A stretch of 64,000 nucleotides of DNA. Origin: JACVRW01 sp963819115. Lineage in GTDB: Bacteria; Actinomycetota; Thermoleophilia; Solirubrobacterales; Thermoleophilaceae. Shown here piece after piece: positions 26,637-34,804 of this stretch. The DNA is taken from contig CAWFUR010000001.1 of assembly GCA_963819115.1 (NCBI GenBank), positions 248,001 through 312,000 on the forward strand, read 5' to 3'. Under the pieces are notes generated by a model, which was given only the letters and a program-made list of their open reading frames with translations, made no database searches and was not told the origin of the DNA. Positions within the stretch are counted from its first letter, which is position 1. Every line of letters starts with the position of its first letter. The translations under genes were made by a program, and so were the position numbers.

Positions 26637-27674
26637 GTGAGCGCCCCGCCGGTTGCCGTGATCGACCTCGGCACCAACTCCACCCGCCTGCTGGTCGGCC
26701 GCGTGCGCGACGGTCGGGTCGAGCAGCTCGAGCGGAGGACCACCGTCACGCGGCTCGGGGACGGCGTGGACGAGTCCGGGAGGCTCACCGCGGCCGCCGT
26801 GGAGCGCGTCGCGGCCGCCGTCGGGGAGTACAGGGAGATCATCGACCGGCTGGGCGCGGAGCCGGTGGTGGCCGTGGCCACCAGCGCCGTGCGGGACGCC
26901 CGGAACGCGAACGACCTGGTGGAGGCTCTGCGCGAGCGCCACGGGGTCGAGGTCCACACGATCTCGGGCGAGGACGAGGCGCGCCTGACGTTCAGCGGGG
27001 CCACCGCCGGCGCCGAGCCCGCCCAGGCGCCCACCCTCGTGATCGACATCGGAGGCGGCAGCACCGAGTACGTGATGGGCGAGCCCGGAAGGGAGCCCGA
27101 GTTCCACGTGTCCACGCGCATGGGGTCGGTCCGCCACACCGAGCGCCACCTCCACTCGGATCCGCCGTCGGCCGATGAGCTCGCGACGCTCGCCGCCGAT
27201 GCCGACCGGATTCTGTCCACGGAGATCCCGCCGGACGTGCGCGATCGCGTGAAGCGCGCCATCGCCGTGGCGGGAACCGCCACCTCGCTCGCCGCGATCG
27301 ACCTCGAGCTCGACCCCTACGACTCCGAGCGCGTGCACCGGTACGTGCTCGGCCGGGCCTCCGTGGAGCGCGATCTCGCCCGGCTCGCGCGGCTCCCGCT
27401 GGAGCCGCGAACGCACGTGGTCGGACTCCATCCCGAACGCGCGCCGACGATCGTGGCCGGGGTGGCGATCCTCGCCCGGTCGCTGCGCCACTTCGGGCTG
27501 GACGAGGTCACGGTGAGCGAGGCCGACATCCTCCAAGGGACCCTCCTCCGCGAGGCCTCGGACGGTAATCTGGGGGGTCCCCCCAGGCTGCTCAAAGGCG
27601 CTCGCGCAAAGGAATCGGAGCCCCTCGGCCTTTCCGTCCAAGCCCCTTCCCCAGAGCGGGACCGTCCTCTATAG
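26637..27674 (+). CDS. ppx: Exopolyphosphatase / pppGpp phosphohydrolase
   Basis: 345 residues from GTG 26637 (SAPPVAVIDLGTNSTRLLVG). The actin-like ATPase fold shows phosphate-1 motif DLGTNSTRLL, catalytic glutamate region ISGEDEARLTF, phosphate-2 DIGGGSTEY and AGTATSLAAIDL. It degrades polyphosphate and/or pppGpp in the cytosol. Only the Ppx/GppA catalytic part is present, without a C-terminal HD domain. A possible small RNA gene follows, whose -10 overlaps the end of this gene. Confidence 0.92.
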   Translation: MSAPPVAVIDLGTNSTRLLVGRVRDGRVEQLERRTTVTRLGDGVDESGRLTAAAVERVAAAVGEYREIIDRLGAEPVVAVATSAVRDARNANDLVEALRERHGVEVHTISGEDEARLTFSGATAGAEPAQAPTLVIDIGGGSTEYVMGEPGREPEFHVSTRMGSVRHTERHLHSDPPSADELATLAADADRILSTEIPPDVRDRVKRAIAVAGTATSLAAIDLELDPYDSERVHRYVLGRASVERDLARLARLPLEPRTHVVGLHPERAPTIVAGVAILARSLRHFGLDEVTVSEADILQGTLLREASDGNLGGPPRLLKGARAKESEPLGLSVQAPSPERDRPL

Positions 27675-27681
27675 TGGCTCG

Positions 27682-27874
27682 CGCTGGGTGGAGGTTGCCG
27701 TGCGGCTCAACCCGTCGGTTTCCCTGCCCGGTACATAGGTCCGGGCGAAGCCGCATCGTTTCGGCGCCTCCCGCCGTCTGGACCGCAAGGCCCTTTCAAG
27801 GCACGTACCCCTGCCCGTCCTGATGGGGCCGTTTTGGAGCCGCCCGCAATGACTGCGGGCGGCTCCGTTTTTTT
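27682..27874 (+). ncRNA. Putative structured small RNA (about 190 nt)
   Basis: A TATAGT -10 (27670-27675) with a weak -35 precedes a non-coding stretch that ends in a strong intrinsic terminator. The 5' half folds into a long interrupted hairpin: GGAGG (27690) with CCTCC (27767), GCCG (27697) with CGGC (27762), GCGGCT (27702) with AGCCGC (27749), and an inner GCCCGG (27726) with CCGGGC (27741). The rod shape and size recall 6S RNA, but I do not recognise a family. The next gene is on the other strand, so this is not a leader. Confidence 0.5.
27836..27874 (+). terminator. Intrinsic terminator of the small RNA
   Basis: 13-bp perfect stem GGAGCCGCCCGCA / TGCGGGCGGCTCC with a five-base loop, then G and seven T residues. 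One of the clearest terminators in the window. Confidence 0.9.
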
Positions 27875-27898
27875 CTTCCAGTCGGAGCCGGGGTGCGG

Positions 27899-29557
27899 CT
27901 AGGCCAGGTTCGACTTGCGGGGGTAGACGACCCCCGGGTCGGTGAGCACGTTCACGAGCGCGGGCCTGCCGGAGGCGAACGCCCGCTCCAGGGCAGGGCG
28001 CAGATCCTCCGGGCGCTCCACGAGCTCACCGTGCCCGCCCAGCGCCTCCACCACCTGGTCGTAGCGGCAACCGGGCTGAAGGTCGGCGGCCACCGAGTAG
28101 CCGTAGAGGAACTCCATCGGGTGCTTCTCGAGCGCCCAGATCCCGTTGTTGCCCATCACCCCGACCACGGGCACGCCGTGGCGCACCATCGTGTCGAACT
28201 CCATGCCGGAGAAGCCGAAGGCGCCGTCGCCGAGCAGCAGGCACACCTGCCGGTCCGGGTGGGCGATCTTCGCCGCGAGGGCGAACCCGGGGCCGGCGCC
28301 CAGGCAGCCGTAGGGCCCGGGGTCCATCCAGCAGCCGGGCTCGTAGGTGTCGATCACCCGGCCGGCGAACGACACGAAGTCGCCGCCGTCGCCGATCACC
28401 ACGGCGTTCCGGTCGAGCACCTGCCCGAGCTCGTGGTAGAGGCGCAGCGGGTGGAGGGGAGCACGCCCGTCGGTGAGCTCGTCCCGCTCCCCGGCGCGGC
28501 GATCGTCCTCCACCTCGCGCAGCTGCGCGTTCCACGCGGTGCGGTCCGGTCCGCCGGCCGCGGCCTCGCGCAGCGCGTCGAGCGTGGCCGCCACGCCGCC
28601 GTACAGCTCGGCGGCAACCGCGCGCGGGTGCGGGCGCTCGGGCGGTGCGGACCCCACCGCCACGATCTCCGTGTCGTCACCGAAGGACGCGCCGAAGCCG
28701 AGCCGGAAGTCCATCGGCACGCCGATCACGAGGGCCACGTCGGCCCCCTTGAGACCGGTGCCCCGTGCACGCGAGAAGAAGGCGGGATGATCCGCGGGCA
28801 CGCATCCGCGCGCCAGCCCGTTGAGGAACACCGGGATCCGGAGCTCCTCGCAGAGAGCCTGGAGGGCCTGCTCCCCGCGCGCCCAGTAGAGGCCGGTGCC
28901 GGCCATGATCACGGGGCGCTCGGCCCTCCGCAGCAGCTCGGCGGCACGCTCGATCTGAGCGCCGTCCGCGGCGGGAGCGGCGGCCGGGTCGGGAAGCTCT
29001 CCGGGACCGTCGGCGTCCACCTCGGCGGACATGAACACGTGGTCGAGCGGGAAGTCGACGAAGGTGGGTCCGGTGGGGGCCGCCACCGCCGTGCGCAGCC
29101 CCTCGTCCACCAGCCCCGGGATCGCCGCGGTGGACTCCGCGGTGCGCGCCAGCTTGGTGACCGGGGCGACGAAGGGCACGTGATCGATCTCCTGCAGCGA
29201 GCCCTGGCCCCAGCGCATGGCCGGCGCTCGCCCGCCCAGCGCCAGCAGCGGTGAGCCGTTCATCAGCGCCGACGCCATGCCGCTCATCCCGTTGGTGACC
29301 CCCGGGCCTGCCGTGAGGGCGCATACCCCCGGCTCGCGGGTGGCCTTGGCCCAGCCCTCGGCCGCGAATACCGCCGACTGCTCGTGGCGCACGTCCACGA
29401 TGTCGATGCCCTCTTCGCGGCAGCCGTCGTAGATCGAGAAGAGGTGGCCGCCGGAGAGCGTGAACAGCTTGGTCACTCCATGCGCCTTGAGGCGCTTGGC
29501 AACGAGGCGGCCTCCGTGGAGGGCGGTGCCCTGCTCGGTTTCGGCGGGAATGGTCAC
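27899..29557 (-). CDS. ilvG: Acetolactate synthase-like thiamine-diphosphate enzyme (IlvG type)
   Basis: 552 residues from GTG 29557; longer starts would overlap the divergent hydrolase. The sequence closely resembles M. tuberculosis IlvG as I remember it, including KLFTLSGGHLFSIYDGCREE, RWGQGSLQEIDHVPFVAPV and the end GVVYPRKSNLA. The catalytic glutamate is in VRHEQSAVFAAEG; the ThDP/Mg motif runs from GDGAFGFSGMEFDT to VMGNNG. It probably condenses 2-keto acids or acts as a related ThDP lyase; no small regulatory subunit is adjacent, so a branched-chain amino acid role is not proven. Confidence 0.88.
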   Translation of the reverse strand: MTIPAETEQGTALHGGRLVAKRLKAHGVTKLFTLSGGHLFSIYDGCREEGIDIVDVRHEQSAVFAAEGWAKATREPGVCALTAGPGVTNGMSGMASALMNGSPLLALGGRAPAMRWGQGSLQEIDHVPFVAPVTKLARTAESTAAIPGLVDEGLRTAVAAPTGPTFVDFPLDHVFMSAEVDADGPGELPDPAAAPAADGAQIERAAELLRRAERPVIMAGTGLYWARGEQALQALCEELRIPVFLNGLARGCVPADHPAFFSRARGTGLKGADVALVIGVPMDFRLGFGASFGDDTEIVAVGSAPPERPHPRAVAAELYGGVAATLDALREAAAGGPDRTAWNAQLREVEDDRRAGERDELTDGRAPLHPLRLYHELGQVLDRNAVVIGDGGDFVSFAGRVIDTYEPGCWMDPGPYGCLGAGPGFALAAKIAHPDRQVCLLLGDGAFGFSGMEFDTMVRHGVPVVGVMGNNGIWALEKHPMEFLYGYSVAADLQPGCRYDQVVEALGGHGELVERPEDLRPALERAFASGRPALVNVLTDPGVVYPRKSNLA

Positions 29558-29594
29558 GGGCGCGAGGCTACCGCCTTGGTATAAGCCGGGAGCC

Positions 29595-30482
29595 ATGACC
29601 GCGTCCCTCAACGGCGACTTCGGAGGCACGTTTCCCTTCGCGCCCCGCTTCATCGAATCGGATTCCGTGCGGCTCCATTACGTGGACGAGGGCCCGAGCG
29701 ACGCCCCGCCGCTGCTGCTGGTGCACGGCAACCCGACCTGGTCCTACCTCTGGCGCCATCAGCTCCGCGAGCTTCCCGCGCGTGGTCACCGCTGCGTGGC
29801 GCTCGACCACATGGGGTTCGGGCGCTCGGACAAGCCGCCGCACCTCTCGGGCTACTCGCTGCGCGCCCACATCGACAACACGCTCGCGGTCATCGACCAG
29901 CTGGACCTACGCGACGTGATCCTGGTGGCGCACGACTGGGGTGGTCCGATCGGGCTCGGGGCGCTGCTCGAGCGGGTCGACCGCCTCCGTGGTCTGGTGC
30001 TCATGAACACCTGGGCCTGGGAGCTCCCCAGCTTCGTCCCACCGTTCCTCCGCGAGTTCCGCACCGAGGGGCTCGGCGAGATCCTGGCCCTGGGCGGAAA
30101 CCTGTTCGTGGAATCGATCCCCGGCGGCATGGCGGAGCGCGACACCGACCCGGTGATGATGGACGCCTACCGGGCGCCCTTCCCGGACTATTGGTCGCGC
30201 GTGGGCCCGCTCGCCTTCCAGCGGGAGATACCCATGACCGAGCGCGACCGCAGCGCCCAGCTGATCTCCTCCATCCACGACCGGCTGCTCGAGCTCGACA
30301 AGCCCGCGCTGCTCATCTGGGGCATGCGCGACCGCGTGTTCCAGCCGATGTTCCTCGACCAGTGGCGCGAGATGCTCCCCTCCGCCGAGGCGGTGGAGCT
30401 CCACGACGCCGGGCACTTCCTCGTGGAGGACCGCCCCGAGGCGATCACCGAGGCCATCCACGGCTTCGCCCGCGGGCTCTGA
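29595..30482 (+). CDS. Alpha/beta hydrolase of the haloalkane dehalogenase family
   Basis: 295 residues from ATG 29595. Oxyanion/halide motif HGNPTWSYLWRH, nucleophile aspartate in VAHDWGGPIG (D rather than S, with the halide-binding W after it), acid in WGMRDRVF and base in HDAGHFLVED. These features fit haloalkane dehalogenases rather than esterases; the real substrate is unknown. Divergent from ilvG by 37 bp. Confidence 0.87.
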   Translation: MTASLNGDFGGTFPFAPRFIESDSVRLHYVDEGPSDAPPLLLVHGNPTWSYLWRHQLRELPARGHRCVALDHMGFGRSDKPPHLSGYSLRAHIDNTLAVIDQLDLRDVILVAHDWGGPIGLGALLERVDRLRGLVLMNTWAWELPSFVPPFLREFRTEGLGEILALGGNLFVESIPGGMAERDTDPVMMDAYRAPFPDYWSRVGPLAFQREIPMTERDRSAQLISSIHDRLLELDKPALLIWGMRDRVFQPMFLDQWREMLPSAEAVELHDAGHFLVEDRPEAITEAIHGFARGL

Positions 30483-30489
30483 GCCGAGC

Positions 30490-30658
30490 GCTTAGCGGGA
30501 GGAGCGCAGCCCGGGCGTTGGCCGGGCGAGCACCGGACCATGCCTTAGCGGGAGGAGCGCAGCCCGCGCGTTGGCCGGGCGAGCACCGGACCATGCCTTA
30601 GCGGGAGGAGCGCAGCCCGGGCGTTGGCCGGGCGAGCACCGGACCATGCCTTAGCGGG
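30490..30658. repeat. Three tandem copies of a 53-bp palindromic intergenic repeat
   Basis: Units at 30490-30542, 30543-30595 and 30596-30648, nearly identical (one base changed in the hairpin of unit 2), plus the first 10 bases of a fourth that covers the stop codon of the PP2C gene. Core hairpin CCCGGGCGTTGGCCGGG, flanked by GGAGGAGCGCAG and CGAGCACCGGACCATG. Members of this family also occur at 40594, 41186, 45843 and 59251. Confidence 0.92.
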
Positions 30659-32640
30659 CGGCCGCGCGGCGCGAGGCGGACTCGATGCTCTCCACGTTGC
30701 GCGGGAGCACCTCCACCCGGCGGCGGTTCCCGAACACAACGTGAAGCACAACGCCGCCGAAGCGGTCGGCCACGGTGCGCGCGTCCGCGACGGCGGCGGC
30801 CACCTCGTCCTCGGGCAGTCCGCAGGACTCGAGGAAGCGGCGGGCGATCGTGCCCTCGAGCTCGCGCGAGGAGAGCTCCAGCTGCTCCGTGCGAAACAGC
30901 CCGGCGGTGACTCCGGCCGTGGGCGAGATCACCACGGCCGCGATGTCGTCGGCGCTGACCCGTGCCTCCTGCGCGGCGCGATCGATCAGGGCCTGCGCGG
31001 AGGTGCTCGGACCGAGCTCCTCGAGCAGCTCGGTGAGCCGCTCGCGCCCGAGCACGCCGTCCGCGGTGCGTGCCTCGATTAGCCCGTCGGTGAAGAGGCA
31101 GGCCACGGAGCCCGGCACCAGCGGCACGGTGGTCTGGCGGAGGCCGGTGCGCTCGCCGATGCCGATCGGCGGCGACGAGCTGGCGGTGACCGGGTCGTGA
31201 GGCTGGGGGCCGACCACGATCGGCGCCGGGTGGCCGGCGGTGGCGTAGGTGAGTGAGCCGGTCTCGGGGTCGTGCACCACGAGCAGCACGGTCGCGAAGT
31301 CACCGCCCAGGTTCTCGTCGATCACGCGGCCGGCAACCTGGAGGGCGACGCGCGGCTCGAGCCCGGCCTCGAGGTAGGCGCGCAGCGTGTAGCGCATGAA
31401 GGCCGTGCGGGCGAGCGCGCCGCGGCCGTGGCCCGACACGTCGCCGAGGATGAAGCCGACGCGGCCGCCGGGCAGGGGCAGGGCGTCGTAGAAGTCGCCG
31501 CCGGCGCCCGGACCATCGGCGGGCCGGTAGGCCACCGAGGTGCGCAGCGCGCCGAGGCGCTCGGGCACGGGGGGAAGAAGCGCGGTCTGCAGGAGACCGA
31601 CCTCCTGCAGCAGCTCGCGGCGCTGGCGGGCCAGCCGCCGCGCGCGCAGGGTGGAGAAGAAGTAGCCGGCGCCGAGCAGCACCGAGAGGGCGGCGAGAGC
31701 GGCGAGCGCCACCTTCAGCGAGTCGGGCACCACCTCGACGATGTCCTTGACGGTGCGCACGACGGAGTCGGTGCGGTCGGTGTTGCTGCGGTCGGGGGCG
31801 CCACCGGGACCCGCACCGCCGTCCTTGCCGCCCTCGGCGGCCCCAACGGGAGTGAACCCTCCGGCGGCAGCCGCCGGCGCCGGGTTCAGCCCGGCCACGG
31901 CGTTGAGCGTGGCGCCCGAGCCGCCTGCAATAGAGGCCCCGCCGGCACTGACCAGGTGGATGTCCCTGCCACCGTGAGCGCCTCCGCCTTCACCTTGCGC
32001 GGGATCGTCGATAGTGGTCGGGAGCGGACCGGCCTGGGAAGGCGAGGAGACCCCCGTTCCTCCCACCGGGTTGCTGGTCTGCGGCGTGCCGTCGATTGGC
32101 GTCGGGGTGGACCCGTCACCCGTGGCGTTGCCACCTCCGACGGGCGGCGGACGCGTATTCGGATCCGTGGGCGTGTCAACCGGCGGCGGCGGCTCCACCG
32201 GCGGGTCGGTGTCCTCCTCCACCGGCGGCGTGTCGGCTCGGAGGCTCGGCAGCGGGTGGTTCCACCGTGCCGTCCTCGGGGGCCGGCGTGTCGGTCTCGG
32301 GCTCCGGCGCCGGCTCCACGGACGGGAGCTGATCCGGGTCCGGAGTGGTCTGGTCGCCGGTGGGCTCGGTACCCGGATCGGGAGCGTCCGTCGCCGGGTC
32401 CGTGGGCGCGTCCACCGGCCCGGCCGGTGGGATTCCCACCCCGCCGAGGACGGGCTCCGGGGGCGGGCCGGCCTGGGCGAGATGCGCCGGGCCGCCAGGG
32501 TGCCCCTCGGCCGTGGCCAGCGGGCCGCTTCGCACGCTGGCCAGGAGGGCCAGGGCGATGACTACGAACAGCGCAAAACCCACAGCTCGAGGCGCCGCGT
32601 TTGCCTGCGCGCGGTCACGCAGGGTGTGGGGGGTGCGCAT
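30651..32640 (-). CDS. Membrane-anchored PP2C (SpoIIE-type) serine phosphatase (one frameshift)
   Basis: About 662 residues. Order: membrane segment (about 22-38, AVGFALFVVIALALLASV), a long Pro/Thr/Gly-rich extracytoplasmic part, a second membrane helix (LKVALAALAALSVLLGAGYF), a linker helix, then the PP2C catalytic domain (GGDFYDALPLPGG, ILGDVSGHGRGA, ATAGHPAPI, LFTDGLIEAR) and a C-terminal helical part. One extra base near 32240 splits it in the Pro-rich region. Such phosphatases usually act on anti-anti-sigma factors. It is 19 bp downstream of the cyclase gene on the same strand, suggesting a signalling operon. Confidence 0.87.
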
Positions 32641-32659
32641 GTTGATGTTCCTCGGCCTG

Positions 32660-34258
32660 TTACGCGTCCGCGACAAGCGGTCGTGCAGGGGGCGTAAAAC
32701 GTTCGTCCACAACGGGAGTCAGGGCGTACAGGGGCACCCGGGTGGATATCCCCTTCAACTCGATCTCCCCTCTCGCCACCAGCTGCTCGCCACCCCTGGT
32801 CAGAAGGGCGCGAGTGGCTTCGGTGATGAGAACCTCATCTCCAGTATCCCTCGTAAATCGTTCTGCGCGAGCAGAAATATTGACGGCGTCTCCGATGACC
32901 GTAAATTCGAGCCTTCCCCCGCCCCCCACGGAGCCCACCACGACGGGTCCGGAGTTGATCCCGATGCCCACATTCACGTCCCCTCGGAAGCGTCGCCGGA
33001 CGGCCATGCCGATGGCACGCGCGCACGCCACCGCGCGGTCCGCGTGGTCGGGAAGGCGCTCTGGGGCTCCGAACACCGCGAGCACGCCGTCGCCCAGGAA
33101 CTTGTTGGCGTGCCCACCGTGCTCGAGAACCACGGGCACCACGGTCTCGAAGAACGCGTTGAGGAAGGCCACGGTCTCCCGCGCGCTGGAGCGCTCGGCC
33201 CTCGGAGTGAAGTCCCTGACGTCCACGAACATCACCGTCACCTCGCGCTCCTCGCCCTCGAGCAGCTCCCCCTCCTCGAGCACCCGCTTCGCCACCTCGG
33301 GATCCACGTAGCTGCCGAGCGCCCCGCGCAGGGCCTCGCGCTCGGAGAGGCCCTTCATCATCTCGTTGAAGCTCGCGGCCAGCTCACCGAGCTCGTCGCT
33401 CGAGGTGATCGGGACGCGCGCGTCCATGTCCCCCGCGCCGGCGGCCTTGGTGGCATCGAGCAGGTCGTCCACGGGGCGCAGGACGGATTTGGTGATCAGC
33501 ACCGTGAGCTCGAACGAGATCGTGAAGGCCACGAGCACCGCCACCACCACGTCGAGCCCGAGGTCCGTGAGCGAGGCGGTGCCGTCGGTGGACAGGCCGC
33601 TCACCACCACTCCGGTGATCACGTTCACGATCGGCAGGGCTCCGAGCAGCTTCCACCGGAGCGGCACGCCCGCACGCACAGCGGAAGCACCCGGCGTGGC
33701 CGGGTGCGCACGGACGCCAATCCCGGGGAAGTCGCCCGGGAGATGCCCGGCCAGGTCGGTCAGCACGGGGCGCATGAACTGCTCGGAGACGAAGAAGTGG
33801 AGCACGGCCACGTACGCCACCGCCACCGCGGACCCGGCGAAGATGATCAGGGCGCTGTAGGCCGGAAGGTCGAACTCCAGCGTGAAGAAGACGCTCACCG
33901 GCAGGCCCACGATCAGGAAGGGCTGCCAGCCGTTGCGGGCGGCGAGCTGGCGGGGCAGGGTCACCGCGGCAAGCCATGCCCGCGGAGCGGTCGCGTCGTC
34001 TCGAGTCCGGATCCAGTCGCGAACGGGCTGCGCGAGCTTGGAGATCTTCACGACGGTGTTCAGGATCGCCACCACCGTGCACGCCTGGGCGAACAGCGTG
34101 ACCGTCCAGAACTCCGACGTGCTCATCTCCGTGTAGAGGCGAAACATGCCCACGGTGGCGAGGCAGACCACCATCGCCGACACGATCTCCAGGACCACGA
34201 ACAGCCAGAAGTAGCCGACACCCAGCCGCACGTAGAGCCTGCCCAGGAGCGAGGGCAT
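32660..34258 (-). CDS. Membrane class III adenylate/guanylate cyclase with HAMP domain
   Basis: 532 residues. About six membrane segments in the first 260 residues, a HAMP linker (LRPVDDLLDATKAAGAGDMD, then ELGELAASFNEMM), and a C-terminal cyclase domain: metal aspartates in MFVDVRDFTPRAE and FLGDGVLAVFG, transition-state N and R in VIGDAVNISARAE. It makes a cyclic nucleotide in response to a membrane signal. First gene of the operon with the PP2C phosphatase. Confidence 0.92.
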   Translation of the reverse strand: MPSLLGRLYVRLGVGYFWLFVVLEIVSAMVVCLATVGMFRLYTEMSTSEFWTVTLFAQACTVVAILNTVVKISKLAQPVRDWIRTRDDATAPRAWLAAVTLPRQLAARNGWQPFLIVGLPVSVFFTLEFDLPAYSALIIFAGSAVAVAYVAVLHFFVSEQFMRPVLTDLAGHLPGDFPGIGVRAHPATPGASAVRAGVPLRWKLLGALPIVNVITGVVVSGLSTDGTASLTDLGLDVVVAVLVAFTISFELTVLITKSVLRPVDDLLDATKAAGAGDMDARVPITSSDELGELAASFNEMMKGLSEREALRGALGSYVDPEVAKRVLEEGELLEGEEREVTVMFVDVRDFTPRAERSSARETVAFLNAFFETVVPVVLEHGGHANKFLGDGVLAVFGAPERLPDHADRAVACARAIGMAVRRRFRGDVNVGIGINSGPVVVGSVGGGGRLEFTVIGDAVNISARAERFTRDTGDEVLITEATRALLTRGGEQLVARGEIELKGISTRVPLYALTPVVDERFTPPARPLVADA

Positions 34259-34321
34259 GCCGAGATTCTCGCGTATGTGGAGACTGCCTGGGGCCCATTT
34301 CCGGCCGGGCCTGGCCGAGGC

Positions 34322-34600
34322 CTACTCCGGCTCGGGTCGCTCCTGGCCCGGCCAGGAGCCGGTGGTGCGCGCGAATGCCCGGCGGCTCGAGTGGTCGGCC
34401 ACCGCCTTCACCCCTCTGAAGATGGCTCCCTGGAGCACGGCGGCAGCGATCATCTTGCCCCAGGTCACGTCACGGTGCTTGCTCTCGGGCGGCTCGTCGG
34501 AGTCGATGAGTCCCCACACCTGATCGAAGAGCTTGCGCGAGAGCGCCCCGGCGAGGAGACCGCCGAGGATGCTGACCGGGATGAACAGAAGCTTGGACAT
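34322..34600 (-). CDS. DUF4235 membrane protein
   Basis: 92 residues: KLLFIPVSILGGLLAGALSR (membrane), KLFDQVWGLIDSDEPPESKH, then WGKMIAAAVLQGAIFRGVKA and DHSSRRAFARTTGSWPG. This layout matches the actinobacterial DUF4235 family of unknown function. Confidence 0.88.
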   Translation of the reverse strand: MSKLLFIPVSILGGLLAGALSRKLFDQVWGLIDSDEPPESKHRDVTWGKMIAAAVLQGAIFRGVKAVADHSSRRAFARTTGSWPGQERPEPE

Positions 34601-34663
34601 CGTCGTTGTATACCCCGCTGCCCGGCCGGGACCGATCGAAACCCGGGCATTTGCGCCGGATCA

Positions 34664-34738
34664 TGCCCGGGGTGGGATTCGAACCCACACCGAGACCGGG
34701 TTTAAGCCGGTCGCCTCTACCTGTTGGGCTACCCGGGC
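34664..34738 (-). tRNA. Unusual class I tRNA with UAA anticodon (Leu by codon)
   Basis: 75 nt with discriminator A and no CCA. Acceptor GCCCGGG/CCCGGGC fully paired, anticodon stem ACCGG/CCGGT around loop CTTAAAC, T arm GTGGG-TTCGAAT-CCCAC. The anticodon reads UAA (codon UUA, leucine), and the loop equals that of normal tRNA-Leu(UAA), but the long variable arm required in tRNA-Leu is missing (about six bases only). The D stem pairs weakly. Either a non-canonical tRNA or a decayed gene. Confidence 0.75.
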
Positions 34739-34804
34739 CCGCTGGAAGTCTAGGACCGGTGGTGGCCTGACGGCCTCTGCGAGCGCAACTTTCGCACTGC
34801 TACG

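Noticed and set aside
27682..27874. Riboswitch or leader for a downstream gene
   Set aside because: It ends in a terminator and the next gene (ilvG) is convergent, so there is no gene for it to lead.
30490..30648. CRISPR array
   Set aside because: The 53-bp units are directly abutting with no unique spacers, and no cas gene is present; the same unit occurs singly elsewhere.
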